From assembly GCF_900109355.1 (NCBI RefSeq), contig NZ_FOBF01000003.1:1-64000 (forward strand): a stretch of DNA of 64,000 nucleotides. The letters run 5' to 3'. Of the stretch, positions 51,026-60,218 are shown piece after piece. Each line of letters opens with the position of its first letter. The stretch's first letter is position 1. Under the pieces are notes generated by a model. The model saw nothing but the letters and a program-made list of their open reading frames with translations. It did no database searches and was not told the origin of the DNA. Origin of the DNA: Nonomuraea pusilla. Its GTDB lineage: Bacteria > Actinomycetota > Actinomycetes > Streptosporangiales > Streptosporangiaceae. The translations under genes and the position numbers were made by a program.

Positions 51026-51589
51026 TCAGCAGTCGGCGATCTGGCAGATCTTGGCGAGCATGCGGTTCGTGTCCTTCGTCTGCTGCTTGAAGTCGGCCTT
51101 GGCGGGCTTGCCCCACTCGCCCGAGACCGTGTAGAGCAGCAGCGCGTTGCCGCGGCGGGTGACCACGGCCCGCTCACCGCCGACGGCCGGCTTGCCGCCC
51201 TGATGGCTCTGGCCGGTCACGACGAGGGCCTCGTCGCCCAGCCGGGCGGGCGCCGTCGTGTACCTGTAGTCGCGGGTCGAGCAGGAGCGGGCCGCGGCGC
51301 CGAGGTCCTTCACGGCCTTGCTCGCGGCGTCCGGCGAGGCGTAGAGGATCACCTGCTCCGACTTGGAGTAGTCCGGCACCGCCGTGTAGACCAGCGTCCT
51401 CGCGGACGTACGGCCGGCCTGGGCCAGCGTGCTCTTCTGGCAGGGGTTCACGACGAGGGCGGCGGACGTCCTGCTGCTCCTCGTCCAGCTGTGCTCGGGG
51501 TTGGGGTCCTTGGTTGCGGCGGCCTTCTCGTACAGGAGGAAGTTGCCGGGAACGGCGACGGCCGAGGCCACCAACAGCGCTGCGATCAT
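51026..51589 (-). CDS. Exported or membrane-anchored protein, sensor-like domain
   Basis: 187 residues. An N-terminal hydrophobic segment (IAALLVASAVAVPGNFLLYE) can act as a signal or anchor. The mature part contains four cysteines (NPCQKS, RSCSTRD, KICQIADC), and its strand pattern recalls the PknH-type extracellular sensor fold; that similarity is weak. The ATG at 51589 lies only 8 bases from the divergent ATG of the next gene. A TACCAT box 8 bases before it on the minus strand suggests a leaderless message. Confidence 0.65.
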   Translation of the reverse strand: MIAALLVASAVAVPGNFLLYEKAAATKDPNPEHSWTRSSRTSAALVVNPCQKSTLAQAGRTSARTLVYTAVPDYSKSEQVILYASPDAASKAVKDLGAAARSCSTRDYRYTTAPARLGDEALVVTGQSHQGGKPAVGGERAVVTRRGNALLLYTVSGEWGKPAKADFKQQTKDTNRMLAKICQIADC

Positions 51590-51597
51590 GGGACAAA

Positions 51598-52101
51598 ATG
51601 GTACGGGTGAACGACGCAGAGATCAGGAAAGTGCTCGGTCTGCTCTCCCAGGACGACACGGTGCGCGCGTTCGCCGCGCTGGTGCTCGGCGACGCCACAG
51701 GACTGCCGCCCAAGGCCCTCGACCGGCTGGCCGCCGGCGGGCTGGCCGGACGCGACGCCGACGGCCGGTGGCGGGCGCGCCCCGAGCGCTTCAGGGAGCT
51801 GCTGCGCGCCCACGCCGAGCCGCAGCCGGAGCTGAGCGCGGAGGAGCGGGTGCTGCGGACGTTCCTGGTCGACGGCCGGCTGACCACGATGGGCATGCGC
51901 CGCGACAAGCGGCTGGTGGTGCTGCGGTACGTCGCCCGCGTGTTCGAGCCGGGCGTGCGCTACCCGGAGAAGGACGTCAACGTGGCGCTGCGCGCCTTCC
52001 ACGACGACTACGCCGCCCTGCGCCGCTACCTGGTGGACGAGGGGCTGCTGTCGCGGGAGGGCAACGTCTACTGGCGCAGCGGCGGCCCCGTGGACGTCTG
52101 A
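51598..52101 (+). CDS. DUF2087-domain protein
   Basis: 167 residues. The N-terminal part (IRKVLGLLSQDDTVRAFAALVLGDATGLPPKALDRLAAGGL) reads as a winged-helix-like domain. The C-terminal part is DUF2087: VLRTFLVDGRLTTMGMRRDKRLVVLRYVARVFEPGVRYPEKDVNVALRAFHDDYAALRRYLVDEGLLSREGNVYWR. The family is thought to be regulatory. The start may be ATG 51598 or GTG 51607. Divergent from the exported-protein gene. Its 3' end overlaps the phosphatase gene by 34 nt. Confidence 0.83.
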   Translation: MVRVNDAEIRKVLGLLSQDDTVRAFAALVLGDATGLPPKALDRLAAGGLAGRDADGRWRARPERFRELLRAHAEPQPELSAEERVLRTFLVDGRLTTMGMRRDKRLVVLRYVARVFEPGVRYPEKDVNVALRAFHDDYAALRRYLVDEGLLSREGNVYWRSGGPVDV

Positions 52102-52868
52102 CCCCGTCCCGTCAGGCGGGCGCGCAGGAGGCGCACGTCGTCCGGTGACAGGCCGGCGTCGCGCAGGTACGCCTCCGCGCCGCCGTGGCGGCCGCGCAGG
52201 TGCTCCAGGGTGGCCGCCATCGTGGCGGCGGTCACCTCGGCGAACAGCCGCCTCGACCGGGCACGGGCGGCCTCCCCCGGCAGCGCGGCCAGGTGGCCGT
52301 CCAGGCTGAGGCAGGCGGCGGTGAGCGCGTAGTCGGCGGCGATCTCGTCCTCGGGCACGCCCGCCACCGACAGCGCCAGCGCCACGACCAGCCCCGTGCG
52401 GTCCTTGCCCGAGTGGCAGTGCACGAGGACGCCGCCCGGCGGGGCCTGCGCGAGGGCGGCCAGGGCGGCGGCGAACAGCGGTGCGCCCTCGTCCAGGATG
52501 CGGCGGTAGATCTCCGGCAGGGTGTCGCCCATCTCCTCCAGGACGGCGTCCTCGTCGCGCAGCACCGGCAGGCGCCGCCACCCCGGCAGCCCCTCCCCGC
52601 CCGGGACAGACCCGTCGCCGCCCGCTTCCGCTCGGGCGAGGGGGCCGGGGTCGGCGGCGCATTCGGCGGCCAGGCGCAGGTCGGCCACCAGGCGGATCCC
52701 GTACCCGGTCAGGGCGGGCAGGGTGGCGGCGGCCGGGCGGGCGGAGCGCACCAGCGCGCCCCTTCGCACCCGCCCGCCCCACGACGTGGGCAGCCCGCCC
52801 AGGTCCCGCACGTTCTGGCACCCGGCCCAGCGCAGGATCCGCCCCTCGGCGGAGTGCGGCCCGGTCAT
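52068..52868 (-). CDS. Tyrosine/serine protein phosphatase
   Basis: 266 residues of the bacterial dual-specificity phosphatase family. It opens NVRDLGGLPTSWGGRVRRGALVRSARP, and the P-loop VHCHSGKDRTGLVVAL near residue 150 carries the catalytic Cys and Arg. Relatives dephosphorylate proteins, phosphoinositides or sugar phosphates. It lies 43 bases after the GH20 gene in the same direction and may be the last gene of that operon. The ATG at 52868 is used; a GTG directly before it is possible. Confidence 0.87.
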   Translation of the reverse strand: MTGPHSAEGRILRWAGCQNVRDLGGLPTSWGGRVRRGALVRSARPAAATLPALTGYGIRLVADLRLAAECAADPGPLARAEAGGDGSVPGGEGLPGWRRLPVLRDEDAVLEEMGDTLPEIYRRILDEGAPLFAAALAALAQAPPGGVLVHCHSGKDRTGLVVALALSVAGVPEDEIAADYALTAACLSLDGHLAALPGEAARARSRRLFAEVTAATMAATLEHLRGRHGGAEAYLRDAGLSPDDVRLLRARLTGRGQTSTGPPLRQ

Positions 52869-52911
52869 CACGGGGTCGGCCTCTCGGTGGAGCGGTGCTG
52901 CTCGGGCCCGG

Positions 52912-54522
52912 TCATCGCAGGTGCCTCAGGTTGCTGGTCCACGCGTCGATGGTGGCGCGCCACTCGTCCGGGTCCTCGGGCCGGCCCGGCACGCCGGGAC
53001 GGGTCTGCCAGGGCAGCGGCCCCTCCTCGCGCCGGTACTCCACGCCCACGGCGTCGAGGCGGCGCAGGTGCGCCGACAGCCGGGCGCGGAACGCCGCCAG
53101 GTCCCGTTCCGGCCCGCACCACACGGTCTCGGCGAAGGCGGCCAGCCGCGGGAAGGCCATGTAGTCGACCCGCCGGTTGGAGTCGATGAGCTCCGTCCAG
53201 ACGCCGCACTGCGCGCCGAGGACGTGCCGGGCGGCCGGGTCGCCGCGCAGCTCGGCGGGCACCGGCTCGAACGCGTAGACGTCCTCCAGGGTCAGCACGG
53301 TGCCGAAGGGGACGGGCTCGTCGTCCCCGGGGGCCTGCCGGTAGTCGAAGTAGACGGACGTGTTCGCGCAGTTGACCACGTCGTGCCCCCTCCTGGCGGC
53401 GGCGACGGACCCGAGGTCGCCGCGCCAGGAGGCGACGACGGCCCCGGGGGCGAGGCCGCCCTCCAGGATCTCGTCCCAGCCGAGGAGCCGGCGTCCGCGC
53501 TCCGACAGGTAGCTGTCGAAGCGGTGGACGAACCAGCTCTGCAGCTCCTCCTCGTCCCGCAGCCCCAGCTCGCGGATGCGCCGCTGCGCCGCCGGGCTGG
53601 CCTTCCACTGGTCCTTGCGGCACTCGTCGCCGCCCACGCACACGTACGGCGAGGGGAACAGCTCCATCACCTCGTCCAGGACCTCCTGGAAGAACGTGAT
53701 CGTGGACTCCTCGACGTTGAGCACGTTCTCGCCGATGCCCCAGGTGGTGCCCACCTCCACCGGCACGTCCAGATTGCCCAGCTCGGGGTAGGCGGCGATG
53801 GCGGCCTGGGTGTGGCCGGGCATGTCGATCTCGGGGACGACCATGATGTGGCGGGCCGCGGCGTACGCCACGATCTCCCTGATGTCGTCCTGCGTGTAGT
53901 GGCCGCCGTGGGGGCGGCCGTCCATGGCGCCGTTCCAGCCGGTCTGGCTCTCCCTGCGCCAGGCGCCCACCTCGGTCAGGCGGGGGTGGCGGCGGATCTC
54001 CAGCCGCCACCCCTGGTCGTCGGTGAGGTGCAGGTGCAGCACGTTCAGCTTGTGCATCGCCATGAGGTCGATGAAACGCAGCAGGTCGTGCTTGGTCATG
54101 AAGTGGCGGGCGACGTCGAGGAGGCAGCCGCGCCAGCCGAAGCGCGGCCCGTCCTCGACGAACGCGCCGGCCGCCTCCAGCGGCCCGCCCGCCCCGGCCT
54201 TCCTGTAGGCGGCGGCGGGCAGGAGCTGCCTGAAGGTCTGCGCGCCGTAGAACGCCCCGGCGCGGTCGCCCGCCTCGACGTCCACGCCGTCGTCGCCGAC
54301 GGTCAGCCGGTACGACTCCGGCGGGAGCTCGCCGACCCGCAGCCTGATCGTTCCCCGGCCCGGCCCGCCGGGCAGGAGCTGCCCTCCTGTCAGGGGGCCG
54401 AGCTCGGACCGCAGCCAGGCGGCGACCTCGGTGAGCGCCGGATCGGCGGCGAGCGCGGTGCGGCCGTCGAGGACGAACCGCCCCGGCCTGGGCTCGTACC
54501 GCACGGGCTTGGGAACGATCAT
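52912..54522 (-). CDS. Beta-N-acetylhexosaminidase, glycoside hydrolase family 20
   Basis: 536 residues. It removes terminal beta-linked GlcNAc or GalNAc. An N-terminal alpha/beta domain precedes the catalytic barrel: GPRFGWRGCLLDVARHFM, LHLHLTDDQGWRLEI, PEIDMPGHTQAAIAAYPEL, the catalytic Asp-Glu in VCVGGDECRK near residue 300, and the tryptophan-rich C-terminal pocket VLGAQCGVWTE. No signal peptide, so it acts on imported material. ATG 54522 with GGGAG about 9 nt upstream. It is 13 bases after the GH27 gene. Confidence 0.92.
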   Translation of the reverse strand: MIVPKPVRYEPRPGRFVLDGRTALAADPALTEVAAWLRSELGPLTGGQLLPGGPGRGTIRLRVGELPPESYRLTVGDDGVDVEAGDRAGAFYGAQTFRQLLPAAAYRKAGAGGPLEAAGAFVEDGPRFGWRGCLLDVARHFMTKHDLLRFIDLMAMHKLNVLHLHLTDDQGWRLEIRRHPRLTEVGAWRRESQTGWNGAMDGRPHGGHYTQDDIREIVAYAAARHIMVVPEIDMPGHTQAAIAAYPELGNLDVPVEVGTTWGIGENVLNVEESTITFFQEVLDEVMELFPSPYVCVGGDECRKDQWKASPAAQRRIRELGLRDEEELQSWFVHRFDSYLSERGRRLLGWDEILEGGLAPGAVVASWRGDLGSVAAARRGHDVVNCANTSVYFDYRQAPGDDEPVPFGTVLTLEDVYAFEPVPAELRGDPAARHVLGAQCGVWTELIDSNRRVDYMAFPRLAAFAETVWCGPERDLAAFRARLSAHLRRLDAVGVEYRREEGPLPWQTRPGVPGRPEDPDEWRATIDAWTSNLRHLR

Positions 54523-54535
54523 CAAGGGCTACTCC

Positions 54536-56503
54536 CTACTGGCAGGTGATGGTGAGGTCGGCGAAGTCGGCGTGGTCGGACGTGGCGTTGTCGCCGCCGT
54601 TGGTCGCGACCAGCCGGACGTGGCGGGCTCCGGCGACGGACGCGGTGACCTTCCTGGCGGGCTGGGCCCCGGTGAGCACGCCCGAGTGGGCGACCCTGCC
54701 GCCGTCGGCCCAGACCTCGAAGTCGGCGGAGCCGGCCGATCCGACCTCGTCGTCGATCCCGGCCTCGAACCGCACGGTGGTGCAGCGTCCGGCGAGGTAG
54801 TACTCGATCTCGGCGGGGGCGTGCGCGCCGAGTCCCTTGGCGTACCTGACGCCCCCGATGGTGATCGGGAGGCCGTCGCCGGCCGCCTTGCCGCCGTTGC
54901 TGGTGTCCTTCTCGACGGGGCCGAAGTAGTTCTTCACGGCCGTCCAGGGCAGGTCGCCGAGGTGGCTGGTGCCGGAGGGCGGCGCCTGGGCGACGGCGAC
55001 CACGGCGGAGCCGTCCTGGGCGCCCCCGGCGTGGGAGAGGGTGGCGGTGAGGTCGTGGTTCCTCCGCTCGGCGCCGGCGGGCGGGGTGACCGCCCAGGTG
55101 ACGGTGAACGCCTCGCCGCCGTCGAGCCCGGCGGCCGTGGCCGGCGTGCGGGGTTCCGCCTGCCAGCCGTCAGGGACGTTCAGCGCCACCCTGAGGTCGC
55201 GCAGCCTGGAGGTGGCGCCGGTGTTGACGACCCGGGTGACGATCTCCGACGTGACTCCCGGCTCCAGGGTGGTGGGCCGGTCGTCGCCGAGGAAGCGGGG
55301 CGGGTCCACCTCGAACGTCACGACGGGCGGCGCCTGCTCGCGGCTCGCGCTCACCCGGTAGAGCAGGGCGGCGTGCGCGGGCACCTGGGCCGACAGCGTG
55401 CCCCTGGTGGAGGCGACGGCGCCGGTCCACAGCTCCTCGGCCCGCCAGCGGCCGGCGCCGAGCGAGGTGGAGATCGTGGCGGACCTGTCGCTCTCGTTGA
55501 ACAGCACCACGGCCCTGTCGCCGTTCCGCAGCGGCCTCGACAGCACGTGGTACCAGCCGTCGCTGGAGACGAGCCGGGCGGGGACGCCGAGCGGGTCCTG
55601 GTCGACCGCGATCACCTTGGGGTTGGCGACGACCGCGGCGGGCGCGGCGGCCGGGCCGGCCTGGAGGATCAGCGGGGCGGCCGCGGCCGCCCAGAGCGTG
55701 AACTGGGTGCGGTACTCGGTCTCGGTCATGCCGCCGCGTCCGGCCTGGAGGAGGTCGGGGTCGGCGTGGCTGCCCGGCCCGGCGTACTGGACCCTGAGCT
55801 GGTTGGTCTCCCAGACGTCCACCATGGCGGCGTAGCTGTCGGGCAGGGGCCGCGACACGACGTTGGTCCGCCAGGTGGCGGCGCCCGCGTCCCTGGCCCA
55901 CAGCCAGGGCACGGTGCCGCCGTCCTCGTTGTTCATGGCGAACGCCACGCCGTCGCCGAGCGCCTGCCGCATGCGCGGGTAGAGGGCCTGCGCGATCTGC
56001 TGGACGTTCTGGCCGGGGAAGTCGGCGGTGGGGATCGCGCACCAGTCGTACCTGACGTGGTCGACGCCCCAGCTCTTCACCTGCCCGGCGTCGGCGGCCT
56101 CGCTCCCGTACGAGCCGGGCCCGCCGCCCGCGCACGCCCTGGTGCCGGCGGACAGGCTGAGGCCGAGCTTCAGCCCCTTGCCGTGGACGTAGCCGGCGAG
56201 CGCGGCGATGCCGCCGGGGAAGCGGGCGGGATCGGGCGCGAGCGCGCCGCCGGAGCGCTGGGCGGCCAGCCAGCAGTCGTCGATGACGACGTGCCGGTAG
56301 CCGAGCGGGGCGAGCGGCGCGAGCGCGTCGGCGGCCTGCCGCACCGCCGCCTCGGTGACGGAGCAGCCGAGCGAGCGGCTGCTCCAGCCCATCGGCGGCG
56401 GGGCCTCGCCCGGGCCGGTGGGGGCGGTGTCGGCGGAGCCCGGTAAGGCGATCAGGGGCAGGGTGAGGAGTGCCGCGGCGAGGGCGGCCGTGGGTGTGCG
56501 CAT
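54536..56503 (-). CDS. Secreted alpha-galactosidase (GH27) with NEW3-like and NPCBM domains
   Basis: 655 residues. Signal peptide TAALAAALLTLPLIALPGSADTA. The GH27 barrel has PPMGWSSRSLGCSVTE, the nucleophile Asp in VDHVRYDWCAIP and the acid/base Asp in GSHADPDLLQAG. A linker beta domain (about 390-500) resembles NEW3, and the end (KNYFGPVEKDTSNGG, GLGAHAPAEIEYYLAGRC) is an NPCBM carbohydrate-binding domain. It removes terminal alpha-galactose, or possibly alpha-GalNAc or beta-arabinose, outside the cell. The WCAIP variant after the nucleophile makes exact specificity uncertain. Confidence 0.88.
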   Translation of the reverse strand: MRTPTAALAAALLTLPLIALPGSADTAPTGPGEAPPPMGWSSRSLGCSVTEAAVRQAADALAPLAPLGYRHVVIDDCWLAAQRSGGALAPDPARFPGGIAALAGYVHGKGLKLGLSLSAGTRACAGGGPGSYGSEAADAGQVKSWGVDHVRYDWCAIPTADFPGQNVQQIAQALYPRMRQALGDGVAFAMNNEDGGTVPWLWARDAGAATWRTNVVSRPLPDSYAAMVDVWETNQLRVQYAGPGSHADPDLLQAGRGGMTETEYRTQFTLWAAAAAPLILQAGPAAAPAAVVANPKVIAVDQDPLGVPARLVSSDGWYHVLSRPLRNGDRAVVLFNESDRSATISTSLGAGRWRAEELWTGAVASTRGTLSAQVPAHAALLYRVSASREQAPPVVTFEVDPPRFLGDDRPTTLEPGVTSEIVTRVVNTGATSRLRDLRVALNVPDGWQAEPRTPATAAGLDGGEAFTVTWAVTPPAGAERRNHDLTATLSHAGGAQDGSAVVAVAQAPPSGTSHLGDLPWTAVKNYFGPVEKDTSNGGKAAGDGLPITIGGVRYAKGLGAHAPAEIEYYLAGRCTTVRFEAGIDDEVGSAGSADFEVWADGGRVAHSGVLTGAQPARKVTASVAGARHVRLVATNGGDNATSDHADFADLTITCQ

Positions 56504-56513
56504 GGGGGTCCCG

Positions 56514-58058
56514 TCAGGCTGGGTTGAGCCGGGGCTGCCCGGGCTCGATGACGAAGGAGCCGGAGGTGTAGGCGGGGGCGTACGGCTCGGTCACGCGGGA
56601 CAGCGAGCGGAAGTCCACCCTCATCTCCTTCGGCGTGAGCTTGGCCCGCACGTAGCCGCGACGGCCGTTGAAGAACTTGACGTGCGGGTTCTCGTCGAGC
56701 AGCGTCCGCGTGTTGGGGTACTCGTCGAGCCCGTTGCCGGCGCTGGTGACGGAGGTCGTGACGAGCTCGACCGCCACGGACTTCGACTCGGGGTCCCGGT
56801 AGTCGCGCTTGACCTCGCCCGCCCAGTGGGAGTGGACGTCGCCGGTGAGCACGACGGCGTTGCGCCGGTAGGCGTCCACGGCGGAGGCCAGCCGGTCGCG
56901 GGAGGCGACGTAGCCGTCCCAGCCCTCGTTGGAGTAGCCCTTGCCCTCGCCGTTCGCCCAGTCCATCTCCATGAGGAAGACCTGCTGGCCGAGCAGGTCC
57001 CAGGTGGCGGACGACCCCTTCAGCTCGCCGTCGAGCCAGGCCTCCTGCTCGGCGCCGAGGATGGTGCGGTTCGGGGCGAACCGCTCCTGGCAGTCGGGGC
57101 CGACGGTGCCGCTCCTGCCGGTGCAGGCGTACAGGTCGCGGTACTGGCGGGTGTCGAGCAGGTGCAGGTTGGCCACCGAGCCCCAGCGGATCGTCCGGTA
57201 CAGGCGCAGTGACGAGCCGTCCGGCTTCTGGGCGCGGCGCAGCGGCATGTTCTCGTAGTAGGCCTGGAACGCGGCGGCGCGGCGCTGGAGGAACGGCGGG
57301 TCGGGCTGCTCGGGCACGTCGCCGGCCCAGGCGTTCTCGATGTCGTGGTCGTCCCAGACCACCACCCAGGGGGCGACGGCGTGGGCGAGCTGCGACTCCG
57401 GGTCGGCCTTGTGCTGGGCGTGGCGCAGCCGGTAGCCGGCCAGGTCGAAGCACTCGCCCCCGGCCTGGTCGCGCACCGGGTACTTGTAGTCGCCGTACTC
57501 GTAGATGTAGTCGCCGAGGAAGGCGATGAGGTCGGGCTGGTCCTCCGCCATGCGGCGGTAGGCGGTGAACCAGCCGGTCTGGTAGTCGGCGCAGGACGTG
57601 AACGACAGGTTCAGCGCCCTGCCGGTCGTGCCGGGCGCGGGGGCGGTGAGGGTGCGGCCGACCGGCGAGATCTCGCCCTCGGCGCGGAAGCGGTAGAAGT
57701 ACTCGGCGCCCGCGTCGAGGCCGTCGAGCTCCACGTGAACGCTGTGGGCGGCCGAGGGGCGGGCCGTCTCCGCGCCGCGGCGGACGACCTGGCGGAAGTC
57801 CTCGTCCTTGGCGAGCTGCCATTCGACGGCGACGGGCCGGTCCGGCATGCCGCCGAGCCCGTCGAGGGCGAGGGGGTCCTGGGCGAGCCTCGTCCATAAG
57901 ACCACGCCGTCGGGCGTGGGCTCGCCGGAGGCGACGCCGAGGGTGAAGGGGTCGGAGAGGGGGGCGCGCCTGGCGGCCGCGCGCACGGGCTCCGCGCCCA
58001 GTGCGGCGGAGATGCCCAGGCTCGCGCCCCCGGCGAACAGCGCACGCCGGGTGATCAT
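56514..58058 (-). CDS. phoD: Tat-exported PhoD-type phosphodiesterase/alkaline phosphatase
   Basis: 514 residues. The twin-arginine signal ITRRALFAGGASLGISAALGAEPVRA is followed by an N-terminal beta domain (FTLGVASGEPTPDGVVLWTRL) and the metallophosphatase core: SCADYQTGWFTAYRRM, FLGDYIYEYGDYK, WDDHDIENAWAG and LTGDVHSHWAGE. Bacillus PhoD cleaves wall teichoic acid as a phosphodiesterase. Here the gene sits in a glycosidase/ABC operon, 10 bases from GH27 and 8 bases from the binding protein, which suggests that the target glycan carries phosphate. Confidence 0.92.
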   Translation of the reverse strand: MITRRALFAGGASLGISAALGAEPVRAAARRAPLSDPFTLGVASGEPTPDGVVLWTRLAQDPLALDGLGGMPDRPVAVEWQLAKDEDFRQVVRRGAETARPSAAHSVHVELDGLDAGAEYFYRFRAEGEISPVGRTLTAPAPGTTGRALNLSFTSCADYQTGWFTAYRRMAEDQPDLIAFLGDYIYEYGDYKYPVRDQAGGECFDLAGYRLRHAQHKADPESQLAHAVAPWVVVWDDHDIENAWAGDVPEQPDPPFLQRRAAAFQAYYENMPLRRAQKPDGSSLRLYRTIRWGSVANLHLLDTRQYRDLYACTGRSGTVGPDCQERFAPNRTILGAEQEAWLDGELKGSSATWDLLGQQVFLMEMDWANGEGKGYSNEGWDGYVASRDRLASAVDAYRRNAVVLTGDVHSHWAGEVKRDYRDPESKSVAVELVTTSVTSAGNGLDEYPNTRTLLDENPHVKFFNGRRGYVRAKLTPKEMRVDFRSLSRVTEPYAPAYTSGSFVIEPGQPRLNPA

Positions 58059-58066
58059 GGGGTTCC

Positions 58067-59389
58067 TCACTTGACGGTGGCGTTGCCCTCGGTGACGGCC
58101 TGGTCGGCGGCCTGCTGCGGGGTCAGCTTGCCGAGGTACATCTCGTTGAAGATCTGGTTCAGCTTGGTCTCGAAGCCGGTGAAGCCCGTGGTGACCGGGA
58201 GGGCGAAGGTGGAGCCCTCCGACTCCTTGAGGAAGGGCGCGACGTCGAGGTCCTTCGACTTCCAGTAGTCGACGTAGCCCTGCGCCAGCCCGTTGTAGGC
58301 GGGGAAGACGTAGCCGCCGTCGGCCATCGTCTTCTGCGCCTCCTGCCCGCCGAGGAAGGCGGCGAGCTTCATCGCCTCCTCCGGGTGCCCGCTCTTGGCG
58401 TAGACGGCCTCGGACAGGCCGTTGAGGTTGACCGAGCGGCCCGCCGGGCCCTCCGGCATCGGCGCGACGCCCACCTTGAACGTGGCCTCGGGCGCGACGA
58501 ACGGCAGCAGCGCGTTGTTGGCGGGGAACATGGCGATCTCGCCCGCCTTGAACATGTCGGTGACCTTGCCGGTGGGCGGGTTCGTGCGGGTGGCGGGCGG
58601 CGAGACGTGGTACTTGTTCACCAGGTCGACGCCGAACTGCAGCGCCTGCACCGACGCGGCGTCGTTGAAGGTGTACCTGCCGAAGGGCTTGTCCAGCAGC
58701 TTGCCGCCGTTCGAGTTCACCCAGTTCATCCACTGCGTCTGGTAGTGGTTCCAGGAGGCGAAGCCGTACGTCCTGACCTTGGCCGGGTCGAAGCCGGGCT
58801 CGTCCGGGTGCTTGCCCGCCTCGTCCACGGTCAGTTTGCGGGCGACCTCCAGCAGGGTGCCGCCGCCGTCGGGCTTCCACGTCAGTGTCTCCGGCGGCTC
58901 GACGCCGGCCTTGTCGAACAGGTCCTTGTTGTAGAGCAGGCCGACGATGCCCCAGTCCTTGGGGACGCCGTACAGCTTGCCCTGGTAGGTGAACGACTGG
59001 ACGACCGTCTGGTGGAACTTCGACGGGTCGAGCTTGGCGGGCGTCACGTCGGCCAGCACGCCCTTGGTGACGAACTCGGGGAACTGCGTCGGCGACATCC
59101 AGAAGACGTCGGGCGCGGTGCCGGCGACGGCGTCGGCCGTGAGCTTGGTCCAGTACTGGTCGTACGGCAACACCTCGATCTTGACGTCGATGTTCGGGTT
59201 GGCCTGCTCGAAGGCCGCCATGACCTTGTCGTAGCCGGCCTTCTGCTGCTCGTCCCACAGGCGGTAGGTCAGGGTGACCTTCCCGCCCGCCGCGCCGGAG
59301 CCCGCGTCGCCGGAGCCGCAGGCGGTGAGAGTGAGCACGGCGGCGCCCAGCAGGGCCCCGGCCCAGCGAATCGGGGGGGTGTGCGACAT
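58067..59389 (-). CDS. ABC transporter solute-binding lipoprotein (oligosaccharide type)
   Basis: 440 residues with the lipobox LTLTACGSG. Family 1 binding-protein body: VTLTYRLWDEQQKAGYDKVMAAFEQANPNIDVKIEVLPYDQYWTKLTADAVAGTAPDVFWM. It delivers an extracellular sugar to the permeases encoded upstream. AGAGGTCAGCGA before the ATG gives a clear ribosome-binding site. Ligand unknown; neighbours suggest a galactose/hexosamine glycan fragment. Confidence 0.92.
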   Translation of the reverse strand: MSHTPPIRWAGALLGAAVLTLTACGSGDAGSGAAGGKVTLTYRLWDEQQKAGYDKVMAAFEQANPNIDVKIEVLPYDQYWTKLTADAVAGTAPDVFWMSPTQFPEFVTKGVLADVTPAKLDPSKFHQTVVQSFTYQGKLYGVPKDWGIVGLLYNKDLFDKAGVEPPETLTWKPDGGGTLLEVARKLTVDEAGKHPDEPGFDPAKVRTYGFASWNHYQTQWMNWVNSNGGKLLDKPFGRYTFNDAASVQALQFGVDLVNKYHVSPPATRTNPPTGKVTDMFKAGEIAMFPANNALLPFVAPEATFKVGVAPMPEGPAGRSVNLNGLSEAVYAKSGHPEEAMKLAAFLGGQEAQKTMADGGYVFPAYNGLAQGYVDYWKSKDLDVAPFLKESEGSTFALPVTTGFTGFETKLNQIFNEMYLGKLTPQQAADQAVTEGNATVK

Positions 59390-59402
59390 TCGCTGACCTC
59401 TT

Positions 59403-60212
59403 CTATTTGAGGCCGGTGAGGACCACCGACCTGACGATGTACTTCTGGAAGAAGATGAAGACGGCCACCATCGGGGCCAGGGCGATCAGCCCGCCGGCCA
59501 TCATGAGGTTGTAGTCGACGCCGATGCCGACCTTGAGCGAGGCGATGGCCACCGTGACGACCTTCGTCTCGTCGCCGCTGGTGACGATGAGCGGCCACAG
59601 GAAGCTGTTCCACGACGAGATCACCGTGATGATCGTCAGCGTGCCGAGCGCGGGACGGCACAGCGGCAGCAGGATGCGCACCAGGATGGTGAGCGGTCCC
59701 GCCCCGTCGATGCGCGCCGCCTCCTCCAGCCCCGCGGGGAGCCCCTTGAAGAACTGCCGCATGAGGAAGATGCCGTACGGGGTGCCGAGCACGTACGGGG
59801 CGAGCAGGCCGTACCAGGTGTTGACCAGGCCGAGCTCCCGCATGATGAGGAACAGCGGGATCACGGTGACGGCGCCCGGCACCATCATGGTGGCGACGTA
59901 CAGCCAGAACAGCACCTCCCTGCCGCGGAAGCGCAGCCGGGCGAACGCGTACGCCGCGAACGTGGTGAACACGAGCTGCCCGGCGGTCAGCAGCGCCGTC
60001 ATGGCGACGGTGTTGAGGATGTAGCGGGGGAACTCGCCGCCGAGGATCTCGGTGAGGTTCGCGGTGGTCGGCGGCAGGCCGGGCAGCCACGGCTCGGTCG
60101 AGCTGAGCTGCGCCTGCGTCTTGAACGCGGTCAGCACCACCAGCAGGTACGGGAACACCGCGACGAACGCGCCCGCGGCGAGCGTGGCGTACAACAGGAC
60201 TCGCTTGGTCAT
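59403..60212 (-). CDS. ABC sugar transporter permease, MalG type
   Basis: 269 residues, six helices, and the EAA loop LEEAARIDGAGPLTILVRILLPLCRPALG. The N-terminus KRVLLYATLAAGAFVAVFPYLLVVLTAF is the first helix. It starts 6 bases after the MalF-type permease ends and ends 13 bases before the binding-protein gene. Confidence 0.92.
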   Translation of the reverse strand: MTKRVLLYATLAAGAFVAVFPYLLVVLTAFKTQAQLSSTEPWLPGLPPTTANLTEILGGEFPRYILNTVAMTALLTAGQLVFTTFAAYAFARLRFRGREVLFWLYVATMMVPGAVTVIPLFLIMRELGLVNTWYGLLAPYVLGTPYGIFLMRQFFKGLPAGLEEAARIDGAGPLTILVRILLPLCRPALGTLTIITVISSWNSFLWPLIVTSGDETKVVTVAIASLKVGIGVDYNLMMAGGLIALAPMVAVFIFFQKYIVRSVVLTGLK

Positions 60213-60218
60213 CGGCCC

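Noticed and set aside
48337..51177. 946-codon minus-strand open frame opposite the helicase
   Set aside because: Composition (Val/Arg/His/Gln-rich, no motifs) is that of an antisense shadow. The plus strand carries all helicase motifs.
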